Shown here: piece by piece, positions 56,290 through 64,000 of the stretch
Layout of the letters: each line of letters begins with the position of its first letter
Numbering within the stretch: position 1 is the first letter of the stretch
Origin: CBDCUF01 sp965222525
GTDB lineage: Bacteria; Pseudomonadota; Alphaproteobacteria; Rickettsiales; UBA8987
Direction of reading: 5' to 3'
NCBI GenBank assembly: GCA_965222525.1
Contig: OZ244955.1
Location: 1,240,001-1,304,000, forward strand
Length of the DNA: 64,000 bases
Program-made: the position numbers and the translations under genes
Notes under the pieces: model-generated
Told to the model about the DNA's origin: nothing
Databases searched by the model: none
The model's input: the letters and a program-made list of their open reading frames with translations, nothing else

Positions 56290-58431
56290 CTACCTTGCAT
56301 CATGCAGGGCTTTGAGCAGGTCGGACTTATTTAGGTATTCCGATAATATTATCCCGTCGGGGGCGGATTTGCCATAGACAATGTTAAACGGGATGCCGTG
56401 GCGGTTATGCGAGCGCAGGAAGTCGGTAATTTCCTTGCTGGGCGAGGTATAGTCGGCTTTCATTGCTACTATATCATCACCACTCAAACGTGACATAACC
56501 TCGTCGGTATTGATAACGTTAATCTTGTTCCATTTGCAGGTCAGGCACCAGTCGGCGGTTACATCGACAAATATCACCTTGCCTTCCGCTACCAGCCCGG
56601 GGATTTTCGCCTGGTCGAATTTCTGCCATAATTCACTTTGGGCAATCTTATGAACCATCCGCTGCGCATTACTTATCGGGAAATAGAAGCTGAGAGCTAT
56701 CAATACGGCAATTATCACCTTGCCGGCAGGAGATTCAAACCGGCGCAGCATAGCGATTATCAGCAGGGACATGAACAGTAATATTCCGGCGGAGAGCGTA
56801 CCTATCTGGCTTTGAAGCACGGAGACCAGCCATAATGCGGTAGCGGCGAGCAAAATCCCCAGGAAGAACTTGACTTTTATCATCCACATGCCGGGTTTGG
56901 GGAGTTTTGTGACAAGTCCGGGTAAAAAGGCGAAGATTATATATGGCAGCGCCAGGCCGATGCCGATAAAGGTGAATATCAGCAATATATCGGGAGCCGA
57001 TTGCGACAGGGCAAAGCTCACCGCTACCGCCATAACAGGTGCAACACAGGGGGTGGCCATCAGGGCGGCCAGCATGCCGGTCATGAAATGGCCGAGCATG
57101 GTGTCTTCATGGCCGGTTTCGTGATGTATAAGCCTGCCCGCCCATTTTGGCATGGCGACCTCAAAGAATCCCCACTGGTTTGCAGCGAAAATAACCATTA
57201 CCAATGTGAGAAAAATTACAAAAGCCGGGTTCTGGAACTGGAATCCCCAGCCGATTGCCGCACCGGCCGAACGCAGAGCTATGACTATTCCGGCGAGTAT
57301 CATGAAGGATATGATGATGCCGGCGGTTGTGGTCAGGAAGCTGGTGCGGATGTGGGAGCGGTTACCGCCTCCATGCTTGATTACGCTGATTAGTTTTATT
57401 GATAAAACCGGCAATACGCAGGGCATTATGTTCAATATCAGCCCGCCGATAACTGCAATTACCAGAACGATGGGCATACCGTATTTATCAATTAAATCAT
57501 ATAGATAAGCATTGGTGCCGGTTTCGGAATTCGTGCTGCTTGTGGGGGGGGCAGCATTCAGTTCAGTTTTTTTTTCTGTCGACGGGGAGGTGTTGCTGCC
57601 GGCGATTATGGATTTTTCCACCGCCTGTGCGCCATTTATCAGGGTTAATTTCAACTCCTGCCCCTTGAGTTTTTCTCCCTCAAGCAAAACCTCATATTTT
57701 ATCCTGGCCACCGCCTTTTTCCTGTCCTCGGAATAAAGGATTTCCGGCTTTGGAAAACGGAAATTTGTACTTCCTTCTATGAAAATATCGGGTTTTTCCA
57801 GCGGCTCGCCGGCGGAAATTTCAATCTCCAGTTCTTCATCCTTTAACGATATATCACCTATAGTAAGCCCACTCGTCCCATTTTCCGCAGGCACCTTATC
57901 GGCAAATTTCGAGATCAGCGTATGGTTATCCTTATCCGCATCACCGACTTTCACCAGTAATTCAAAATCATCTGTCAGGAATACACAAATTTCATCACAT
58001 ACCGAGTAATTTACTGTAATTCTGGCAAAGACAGGCTTATCCGGGTTGTCGGCGGTAACTTCAACCGGCAATACCAGCTCGTCGTCATAGACAAAATTCT
58101 CCATCTTGCCTTCCACACCTTCAAATTCAACCGTATGACGCTTGGGGGCAGGCCATTTTATTGCTGATTCTTTGGCAGACTCCTTGACATTCTCCGCATT
58201 GCTCCAGTCTATTTCCGCTGCCAGTCCACCATCGCCGGGAGTGCGCCAGTAAGTCTTCCACTTGTCCGCCATCATGAAATGCAGCCCGAGCAGTGCCTTA
58301 CCATCCTTGTATTCTCCTACTATGAGACGAACGGAAACCTCATCCCGATGCTTCCAGTCGGACGAAGTAGCTGCAAAAACCCCGGCAGGAAGCAGGACAA
58401 GCAGAGTAATTATGGTGAGAAGCTGTTTCAT
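56290..58431 (-). CDS. dsbD: Thiol:disulfide interchange protein DsbD/ScsB-like
   Basis: This membrane reductase carries electrons from cytosolic thioredoxin to periplasmic thiol proteins. The 713 residues include a signal peptide (MKQLLTIITLLVLLPAGVFA), an N-terminal periplasmic DsbD-alpha/ScsB-like domain with SVCDEICVF (about 155-165), the eight-helix membrane core with cysteines in NIMPCVLPVLSIKL and ATPCVAPVMAVAVSF, and a C-terminal thioredoxin domain with DWCLTCKWNK. Length is longer than E. coli DsbD and fits the ScsB group. It precedes the J-domain gene. Confidence 0.88.
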   Translation of the reverse strand: MKQLLTIITLLVLLPAGVFAATSSDWKHRDEVSVRLIVGEYKDGKALLGLHFMMADKWKTYWRTPGDGGLAAEIDWSNAENVKESAKESAIKWPAPKRHTVEFEGVEGKMENFVYDDELVLPVEVTADNPDKPVFARITVNYSVCDEICVFLTDDFELLVKVGDADKDNHTLISKFADKVPAENGTSGLTIGDISLKDEELEIEISAGEPLEKPDIFIEGSTNFRFPKPEILYSEDRKKAVARIKYEVLLEGEKLKGQELKLTLINGAQAVEKSIIAGSNTSPSTEKKTELNAAPPTSSTNSETGTNAYLYDLIDKYGMPIVLVIAVIGGLILNIMPCVLPVLSIKLISVIKHGGGNRSHIRTSFLTTTAGIIISFMILAGIVIALRSAGAAIGWGFQFQNPAFVIFLTLVMVIFAANQWGFFEVAMPKWAGRLIHHETGHEDTMLGHFMTGMLAALMATPCVAPVMAVAVSFALSQSAPDILLIFTFIGIGLALPYIIFAFLPGLVTKLPKPGMWMIKVKFFLGILLAATALWLVSVLQSQIGTLSAGILLFMSLLIIAMLRRFESPAGKVIIAVLIALSFYFPISNAQRMVHKIAQSELWQKFDQAKIPGLVAEGKVIFVDVTADWCLTCKWNKINVINTDEVMSRLSGDDIVAMKADYTSPSKEITDFLRSHNRHGIPFNIVYGKSAPDGIILSEYLNKSDLLKALHDAR

Positions 58432-58444
58432 ATTTTTACGCCTG

Positions 58445-58623
58445 CCCCTCCCGCTTGCGGGAGGGGAGAAAATCTGAGGAAACTTGTTTCCCAGATTTTC
58501 GGGGAGGGAACTACTGAGGTAGTGGCTATTGGTTTTTGGCTATTAGCTGTTGGTATTCCCCCACCAGAAATCCTAAGGATTAAAAATCCTTGGATTTCTT
58601 GCCTCCCCCGCAAGCGGGGGAGG
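58445..58623. repeat. 180-bp hairpin-capped element, copy 3
   Basis: This copy has the same caps, arms and orientation as the one at 6789-6968, 179 bases long, with centre GGTTTTTGGCTATTAGCTG. It starts 13 bases before the start codon of dsbD on that gene's upstream side. A minus-strand open frame across it is repeated in copy 4 and reflects the repeat, not a protein. Confidence 0.85.
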
Positions 58624-58910
58624 ACTCACTGCTGATTATTACAAAAAATACCGATAAACACAATCCATAACCTGTTATTCGGTATAGAGCAAATATGGGT
58701 TACTCTGGCAATGGCAGAAATAAAATAAAGCCTTATACACCATGCGTTTATGACTTTGCAATTGCAGTAATATCAAAATAATTTGGTTGTTAAAAATATC
58801 ACCTTTCATCATAAAATCTGATCCAATCAATTTTTATGTGTAAAATCAGTATGATATGTGTTAAGTTAAGCAACTTGGCTGGGTTGTACGGTATGGAAAT
58901 ATAAAACAGA

Positions 58911-60161
58911 ATGACTGCAAAACTACATAACATAATATCCTTCTATAAAACCGTAATAGGGGCGGTGGCTGCTCATGGTACGGCGCTGGCCATATCATTC
59001 ATCGGCTCGGTTATGCTCACCCAGGCACTCGGGGCAGATGGGCGTGGTGTTGTCGGATGGATAATCTCATTCACCAGCATTGGTATTATTCTCTCACAGG
59101 CCGGTATGGGGCATACCAACCGCCGCTTCGTGGCAGGCAAGGAACATCGTGCGGCTGCACTTTTCTCGCTTACGGTAATAATATGCGGTACGGTATCCTT
59201 GTTCATATCAGTAATATTGGGAGCCATTGCCTTTAATGACATAATAGGTCAGCAAAACCGGCTTGGTGTTATACTGGCGCTGCTGATAATCCCGATGTCG
59301 GCCATTTCGGTAACCAGCGGAGAGATGCTGATCGGACTGCAGAAAAACAGGCAGTATAATTTCCTCAATATAGCCGAGAAAGTTACCAATACATTGCTGA
59401 TTATCATCCTTATCGTTCTGGGAATGATAAATCCGCTTAATGCGGTAGTGGCAATTTTGATTGCAGCGCTGGTAAGGCTGCTGTTTGTGCTGTATTTCCT
59501 GCGCCATGATATAAGGATGAAAATCCGTGGTTCACGCTATATACTGACCCATATCGGCAATTTTACCTTCTTTAACTATATTGCCTCCAGTGCACTTACC
59601 CTGTCTGCGCATATTATTACCATATTCCTGGGAAGCATGTCCTCCACAACCCAGGCAGGATGGTTCGCCGCCAATATGATAATTATCAATGCAATGCGCC
59701 AGCTGGCCAATACTACGGGGATGTTTGCACTGCCACGGCTGGTGCGGATGGATGATTACCATGAACGCGGGCGGCTGAAGAAATGGATATCCATTATTAC
59801 ATTTATCCTGATAGCGGGTGCGGCATTGTTACTTACACTGGTAGCGGAATGGCTTATTCCGACCATATTCGGTGAGGATTTTACCGGAGCGGTCGAGTCC
59901 TTTATAGTGCTTATGGTAGGGCTGGTTTTTTGCAGTATGCTGTTTACCTTCCAGTCATTCATCGCATCGGACAGCAAAAGCTTTCTGGTAGCCATTGCCC
60001 CGATGATTCTGCTTATCGGTGCCGTTACACTGGGTATTGTTTTAATTCCCGAGCATGGTGCACTGGGTGCGTCCTATAGCTGGGCAATCGCCCAGGCCAC
60101 CGCCGCCCTCATCTCCGGCATTATTGCTGCCATGGTACATGTGCGCAATCGGGAGGAGTAA
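58911..60161 (+). CDS. Polysaccharide flippase (Wzx/MATE-like)
   Basis: The 416-residue protein has about 12 hydrophobic membrane segments across its length and the polysaccharide-biosynthesis/flippase pattern: FIGSVMLTQALGADGRGVVGWIISFTSIG near the start, GQQNRLGVILALLIIPMSAIS, and a C-terminal LIPEHGALGASYSWAIAQATAALISG. It would flip lipid-linked oligosaccharides across the inner membrane. It could work with the PelF-like glycosyltransferase, but no glycan genes adjoin it. It converges with hisN, eight bases apart. Confidence 0.82.
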   Translation: MTAKLHNIISFYKTVIGAVAAHGTALAISFIGSVMLTQALGADGRGVVGWIISFTSIGIILSQAGMGHTNRRFVAGKEHRAAALFSLTVIICGTVSLFISVILGAIAFNDIIGQQNRLGVILALLIIPMSAISVTSGEMLIGLQKNRQYNFLNIAEKVTNTLLIIILIVLGMINPLNAVVAILIAALVRLLFVLYFLRHDIRMKIRGSRYILTHIGNFTFFNYIASSALTLSAHIITIFLGSMSSTTQAGWFAANMIIINAMRQLANTTGMFALPRLVRMDDYHERGRLKKWISIITFILIAGAALLLTLVAEWLIPTIFGEDFTGAVESFIVLMVGLVFCSMLFTFQSFIASDSKSFLVAIAPMILLIGAVTLGIVLIPEHGALGASYSWAIAQATAALISGIIAAMVHVRNREE

Positions 60162-60169
60162 ACCAAAAA

Positions 60170-60946
60170 CTAAACGTTCAACAAAGCCAGTACTTCCTTG
60201 TGTAACCTTCTATCGCTGCAGGCTAGGATGTTACCGTCGGAAAACAGGTTGACGGGATTGCCCTGCCAGTCGGTTATTGTACCATGTGCGCCGGTGATTA
60301 TCGGGGCCAGCGCACAGAAATCATGGGGCTTCAGGTCGGTTTCCAGCACAACATCCACTGAACCACGGGCAAGCAGCCCATATGAATAGCAATCCCCGCC
60401 ATATACCACATATTTGGCTATTTTCCGGACTGTATCGAATCTTTCATATGTATCCCCCTTGAATAAATTAGGCGAGGTAGTACACATAACAGCCTCAGAG
60501 AGCCTAGCACATTTTCTTACCCGCACCGGCTCATAATTAAAATTGGTGGCAAATCCCTTAACGCCGGTCCAGCGCTCGCCCAGAATCGGCTGGTCGATAA
60601 TCCCCAGAATCGGCTCGTTATCGTGTATCAGCGAAATCAGCGTACCGAAAATCGGCCGTCCAATCATAAAGGATTTGGTGCCGTCAATCGGGTCCAGCAG
60701 CCATTTATACTCCGCATCGGGATTAACCGGCTCCAGTTCTTCCCCGATAATTCCATGGTCAGGATAACTATTGCGGATTACCGCCCGCACCGCCTTCTCC
60801 ACCTCCATATCTGCCAGGGTCACAGGTGTTGCATCCTGCTTATCCTCAATTGCTATATCCTTACGGTAATAACGGCGGATTACTTCACCTGAAATAGTCG
60901 CAAGCTGCTCGGCAAATGGTATAAATTCTTCGGGCGGTATGGGCAT
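60170..60946 (-). CDS. hisN: Histidinol-phosphatase HisN / inositol monophosphatase family
   Basis: From ATG at 60946 the 258-residue protein reads MPIPPEEFIPFAEQLATISG with the metal-binding motifs ATPVTLADMEVEKAV, GIIGEELEP and LLDPIDGTKSFMIGRPIFGTLI, and the C-terminal GGDCYSYGLLARGSVDVVLETDLKPHDFCALAPIITGAHG. KSFMIGRP is more like histidinol phosphate phosphatases than inositol phosphatases. The frame extends upstream to 61051 only through a repeat element, so I use the internal start. Confidence 0.85.
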   Translation of the reverse strand: MPIPPEEFIPFAEQLATISGEVIRRYYRKDIAIEDKQDATPVTLADMEVEKAVRAVIRNSYPDHGIIGEELEPVNPDAEYKWLLDPIDGTKSFMIGRPIFGTLISLIHDNEPILGIIDQPILGERWTGVKGFATNFNYEPVRVRKCARLSEAVMCTTSPNLFKGDTYERFDTVRKIAKYVVYGGDCYSYGLLARGSVDVVLETDLKPHDFCALAPIITGAHGTITDWQGNPVNLFSDGNILACSDRRLHKEVLALLNV

Positions 60947-60975
60947 AGTGGGTTGGTAATGGTGATTATTTGGTA

Positions 60976-61074
60976 TCGTCCCGGAAACAGATGATAAATG
61001 ATGGATTATAGATGATAGAAAGAGATTAATGGCACATCTTCCATCATCCATAATCTATTATCCATTATCTTCCA
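60976..61074. repeat. Palindromic element, GTCNTCCC family, copy 3
   Basis: Starting TCGTCCCGGAAAC, this copy contains GATGATAAATGATGGATTAT on the left and CCATCATCCATAATCTATTA on the right, close to the copy at 2818. The left part matches that copy over about 30 bases. It ends at the stop codon of ogt and fills the ogt-hisN gap, where it could end transcription. Confidence 0.75.
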
Positions 61075-61548
61075 TTAAGCCGCCTTTCTAGCAGTTTTTG
61101 CCTCATGTTCAAGCAGCCATTTCTTGCGCCATAATCCTCCGCCATAGCCGGTTAAACTACCATCACTGCCAATCACACGGTGACAGGGAATAATAATCGG
61201 AACGGGGTTTTTATTATTGGCATTCCCCACCGCCCGCACCGCTTTTTCATTATCAATCTTCTGAGCTATATATTTATAAGAAACTGCTGTATTATAAGGA
61301 ATATCCTGCAAAGCCCGCCATGCTTTTTTCTGGAAATCTGTACCGCTTAAGTATAGCGGCAAATTAAACTCTGTCCGCACACCGGCGAAATACTCATCAA
61401 GCTGGGTAATACATTGTAAAATCACCGAATTTTCATCCCCCTCAATACCTGCAGCATCGTCAGCAGTAAACTCCAGCCGGGTTATCCCAACCTCATCGGC
61501 AGATACCAAAAGCCTCCCAATCGGTGATTTATAAACAGTACAAAACAT
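61075..61548 (-). CDS. ogt: Methylated-DNA--[protein]-cysteine S-methyltransferase
   Basis: This suicidal repair protein removes methyl groups from O6-methylguanine. The 157-residue Ogt-type chain has FQKKAWRALQDIPYNTAVSY (DNA recognition helix region), NKNPVPIIIPCHRVIGSDGSLTGYGGG with acceptor Cys122 and the WRKKWLLEHE end. It has no AdaA domain. It lies upstream of hisN on the same strand with a palindromic element between. Confidence 0.92.
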   Translation of the reverse strand: MFCTVYKSPIGRLLVSADEVGITRLEFTADDAAGIEGDENSVILQCITQLDEYFAGVRTEFNLPLYLSGTDFQKKAWRALQDIPYNTAVSYKYIAQKIDNEKAVRAVGNANNKNPVPIIIPCHRVIGSDGSLTGYGGGLWRKKWLLEHEAKTARKAA

Positions 61549-61560
61549 AACCCTTACAAT

Positions 61561-61685
61561 ATAGTATCTCTACTTTTTAAGGGTGCTAGGCAGCCGAGGC
61601 GAGTAAAATTTTAGCGTACATTTTAGTACGTGAATTTTACGAGACCGAAGGATAACGACGCACCATTGAAAAGTAGGGATACTAT
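61561..61685. repeat. 125-bp inverted-repeat element between ogt and ABC gene
   Basis: Arms ATAGTATCTCTACTTTT (61561-61577) and AAAAGTAGGGATACTAT (61669-61685) match at 16 of 17 positions. Inside, GTAAAATT...GTACG...CGTAC...AATTTTAC forms a second palindrome and GGTGC/GCACC a third. It lies in the divergent gap of ogt and the ABC gene. Confidence 0.75.
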
Positions 61686-61735
61686 AAACAGCAAAGCTTG
61701 ATTATGTCTATCATAAAGGTTATTGTGGCAGGCAT

Positions 61736-62662
61736 ATGCCGTCTATAGCTGTAAAAGACCTTATATTTGAATATCCTAACCATCGTGCGCTGCACGGGGT
61801 TTCGTTTGATATTGAGCCGAAGAGCATAACAGCGCTGGTAGGGCCGAACGGGGCGGGAAAGACTACGCTCCTGCGCTGTATGGCGGCTCTGGATTTTCCA
61901 TATTCGGGACTGGTTGAGGTGGCGGGGATGGATACACAGGAATATCCGCGCAAGGCACATCGCAATATTGGCTATTTATCTGATTTCTTTGGGCTATATG
62001 ATGATCTGACAGTCCGCCAGTCGCTTACTTTCATTGCCCGTACACATCAGATTGCCGAGAACAAGGTTATGGGCGCAGTGACCAAAGCAGCAGAGCGGCT
62101 GGAGATAACCAGATATCTCGACAAACCGGCGGGAACTTTGTCCCGCGGGTTGCGCCAAAGGCTTGGTATTGCGCAGGCGATTATCCATGAGCCTATGGTT
62201 CTGCTGCTGGATGAACCTGCGTCCGGTCTTGACCCTGAAGCACGTCTCTCACTGTCACAGCTTTTCCACAGCCTGCAGGAGCTGGGGATAACGCTGGTGG
62301 TTTCCTCGCATATACTGGCCGAACTGGAGGATTACTGTACCGATATGCTGGTTATCCGCGAAGGGAGGGTGGTGAATCATAGTAAAGGGGTTGGTGGCGA
62401 GGCGGCTGCGGCCGAGCAGCGTTATAACCTGGAGATTACACTGACCGAGAGTGCGGCACTGCATAATGACAAAATAGAGAAACTTGAAGGAGTTAGCGAA
62501 TTGAAGCTGGAGGATAACAGGATAATATGTAAATTTGCCGGTGATGAGGCCGAGCAGCATAAATTATTGAAGAAGCTGGTGAAGAGCCATCCCGTATGCG
62601 GTTTTTCGGTACATAAGGAACGCCTGCAGGATGTCTATATGTCACTGGCGGATAAGGAGTGA
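61736..62662 (+). CDS. ABC transporter ATP-binding protein (CcmA/NatA-like)
   Basis: The 308-residue ATPase has Walker A VGPNGAGKTTLLRCM (about 36-50), the Q-loop region IGYLSDFFGLYDDLTVRQSL, signature GTLSRGLRQRLGIAQAI, Walker B MVLLLDEPASGLDP and switch His in VVSSHILAELEDYC. A 90-residue C-terminal extension follows, typical of NatA/DrrA-type exporters. The membrane gene downstream (62926) is its probable partner. Substrate is unknown. Confidence 0.88.
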   Translation: MPSIAVKDLIFEYPNHRALHGVSFDIEPKSITALVGPNGAGKTTLLRCMAALDFPYSGLVEVAGMDTQEYPRKAHRNIGYLSDFFGLYDDLTVRQSLTFIARTHQIAENKVMGAVTKAAERLEITRYLDKPAGTLSRGLRQRLGIAQAIIHEPMVLLLDEPASGLDPEARLSLSQLFHSLQELGITLVVSSHILAELEDYCTDMLVIREGRVVNHSKGVGGEAAAAEQRYNLEITLTESAALHNDKIEKLEGVSELKLEDNRIICKFAGDEAEQHKLLKKLVKSHPVCGFSVHKERLQDVYMSLADKE

Positions 62663-62684
62663 TTTAAAAAATGACGTGTGCCAA

Positions 62685-62864
62685 CCCCTCCCGCTCGCGG
62701 GAGGGGCAAGAAATCTGAGCAATCTATGATTGCCAGATTTCTGGGGAGGGAATGGTGAGGTAGTGGCTATTGGTTTTTGGCTATTAGTTATTGGTATTCC
62801 CCCACCAGAAATCCTAAGGATTGAAAATCCTTGGATTTCTTGCCTCCCCCGCAAGCGGGGGAGG
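62685..62864. repeat. 180-bp hairpin-capped element, copy 4
   Basis: This is the fourth copy of the family at 6789, 180 bases, same orientation. The left cap has a one-base change (CTCGCGG instead of CTTGCGG). The centre is GGTTTTTGGCTATTAGTTA. It lies inside the ABC operon between the ATPase and permease genes. Confidence 0.85.
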
Positions 62865-62880
62865 TTTGGAACAAAAAACT

Positions 62881-62922
62881 CACTAGACTCTAGATTCTAG
62901 ATTCTAGACTCTAACCACTAAA
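62881..62922. repeat. 36-bp palindromic spacer repeat, copy 2
   Basis: CACTAGACTCTAGATTCTAG then ATTCTAGACTCTAACCACTAAA is the reverse of the repeat at 841-876, with one extra AGATTCT unit. It ends four bases before the permease start. Confidence 0.6.
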
Positions 62923-62925
62923 ACT

Positions 62926-64000
62926 ATGATAAACCCTGAATTTAACAGAAATCTGTGGCTGGAATTTTCAAAGCATCGGCTTATTGCCATGCCGGCGATT
63001 ATTGCTGCAATTCTGTTCCTGGCCAGCTTTGCCGATGATGCGGCGGGTGCTATGGCCGGAGCGGCTGCGACCATATTCTATATGCTGACTTTTCTCTGGG
63101 GCGGGCATCTGGCGGCTGGTGCGGTTATTGATGAGCTGAATGACAATAGCTGGGATTTCCAGCGCATGTCTTCAATGACGGCATGGCAGATGGCCTGGGG
63201 CAAGCTGTTCGGTAGTACGTCATATGTCTGGTATGGCGCGCTTATTGCACTGGTGGCCTATATATTCAACGCACCATTTTCAACGGATGCCGATAATATG
63301 GGACATAACCTGCTGTTGATGGTGGGGACAGGGCTTCTATGCCAGGCGGTAGCGCTGCTTTCCAGTGTGGAGTCACTATCAAAAATCCGTACCCAGCAAA
63401 AGAAAATCCGTACAATCGGCCACCATATTTTCGGCCTGATAGTCGGCTGGGGCTTCCTGCAAGCGGGGCAGATAAGTTCGTGGCAGAAAAATCCCACTAT
63501 CGAATGGTATGGTGATGAATATGGCCAGTATGGTTTTGTAATTGTATCACTGGCAGTGTTTATGTTCTGGACGCTGCTTGGTATCTACCGCATGATGCGG
63601 CGGGAATTGATGTTCAGGACAACACCGCTGGTATGGGGCGGGTTTGTGGTATTCCTGATGATGTATTTCGCCGGTTTTGTGAATACGCCGGAGTGGGTAA
63701 CAAAAAGCAGTAGTTTTTGCAGAAATTTTGAGGATTGCGTAGAGGATTTTGCTGACTTCAGAGCAATGCTGGCTTTCTTTATAGGAGCGGCTTGCCTGTA
63801 CTGGGCTATATTCAGCGAACAGAAGGATTTTGTCGCCTACCGCAAATGGTTCACTGAGTTGCGCAAAGGTAATATCAGCAAGGTACTTGAAAATACCCCG
63901 CGCTGGCTGGTATCTTTCGACTTGTTTGTACTTGCCGGTATATTTGCGATTATCTTTACTCCGAAAATGCCGGAGGGAGTTTATATCAGCAGTATTGTTG
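62926..64000 (+). CDS. ABC transporter permease, partial
   Basis: From ATG at 62926 the frame stays open to the window end (358 codons). It starts MINPEFNRNLWLEFSKHRLI, and the chain shows repeated hydrophobic helices (about 22-42, 47-70, 104-124, 135-155, 172-190, 205-225, 240-258, 285-303, 342-358). FSKHRLIAMP and DDNSWDFQRMSSMTAWQMAWGKLFG-like segments resemble ABC-2 type permeases in which a loop contacts the ATPase. It follows the ATPase at 61736-62662. The end lies beyond the window. Confidence 0.72.
   Translation, partial: MINPEFNRNLWLEFSKHRLIAMPAIIAAILFLASFADDAAGAMAGAAATIFYMLTFLWGGHLAAGAVIDELNDNSWDFQRMSSMTAWQMAWGKLFGSTSYVWYGALIALVAYIFNAPFSTDADNMGHNLLLMVGTGLLCQAVALLSSVESLSKIRTQQKKIRTIGHHIFGLIVGWGFLQAGQISSWQKNPTIEWYGDEYGQYGFVIVSLAVFMFWTLLGIYRMMRRELMFRTTPLVWGGFVVFLMMYFAGFVNTPEWVTKSSSFCRNFEDCVEDFADFRAMLAFFIGAACLYWAIFSEQKDFVAYRKWFTELRKGNISKVLENTPRWLVSFDLFVLAGIFAIIFTPKMPEGVYISSIV

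Noticed and set aside
58428..58613. 61-codon frame on the minus strand, similar to one at 62642-62854
   Set aside because: The similarity comes from the 180-bp repeat copies 3 and 4. The frame spans hairpin caps and has no gene-like signals.

Overview
The window looks like chromosomal DNA of an alphaproteobacterium. The signs are the surf1-thrC pair, a DivL-type tyrosine pseudo-histidine-kinase beside ahcY, a class II-like AroA, two small PAS_5-type PAS proteins, MlaE/MlaF, LptC/KdsD lipopolysaccharide genes and a RibB with a degenerate RibA-like tail. I cannot place it to genus from sequence alone. Base composition is moderate and gene density is high. The core intergenic gaps are unusually rich in palindromic repeat elements.

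Layout. 1-18.1 kb is core: a partial gene, lptC, kdsD, surf1, thrC, a divergent pair of HTH regulators, divL, ahcY, a PAS protein, an NDUFAF5/BioC-like methyltransferase, mlaE-mlaF with a CREST/ceramidase-like membrane protein, a PelF-like glycosyltransferase, an aspartate aminotransferase, tRNA-Gly(GCC), the CCA-adding enzyme and two small genes. 18.2-35.0 kb is an integrated island (island 1) lying between the two halves of a tRNA-Arg(CCG) gene. It carries its own intact tRNA-Arg(CCG), then a variable cargo block (a four-gene operon with a MORC/HSP90-like ATPase and a multi-HTH protein, a Mig/MutY-like mismatch glycosylase and a C5-cytosine methyltransferase), then a mobility backbone (structured RNA, small membrane protein, tyrosine integrase, primase-helicase, AlpA-like factor, ParB-methyltransferase, AlkB and three hypotheticals). 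35.0-37.8 kb is a second, internally deleted island of the same family with different cargo (three unknown genes). It keeps only the RNA, a truncated small protein and the right end. 37.8-40.3 kb is a scrap zone: a broken duplicate of the cca 5' end fused to a toxin-like tail, immunity-like small genes, a hypothetical protein, and a short toxin-tail-like ORF followed by a small acidic protein.

40.4-64 kb is core again: FliI-like ATPase, an unknown 356-residue protein, an OprO/P-type porin, aroA with parDE just upstream, a single-domain globin, a second PAS protein, folC, a RelE/HTH toxin-antitoxin pair, a hybrid response regulator and its histidine kinase, ribB, an RsbW-like ATPase, prfA, a membrane DnaJ protein, dsbD, a polysaccharide flippase, hisN, ogt and an ABC exporter whose permease runs off the end.

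The best candidates for something undescribed are (1) the island-1 cargo operon, which looks like a restriction or defence module built around a GHKL ATPase and a double alpha-CTD/sigma-4/winged-helix protein with no obvious nuclease, protected by a C5 methyltransferase and a G/T-mismatch glycosylase; (2) the roughly 240-nt RNA shared by both islands, whose stems differ in sequence but keep pairing; and (3) the split tRNA-Arg with a replacement tRNA inside the island. The core gaps hold at least seven distinct palindromic element families, none of which I found inside the islands.
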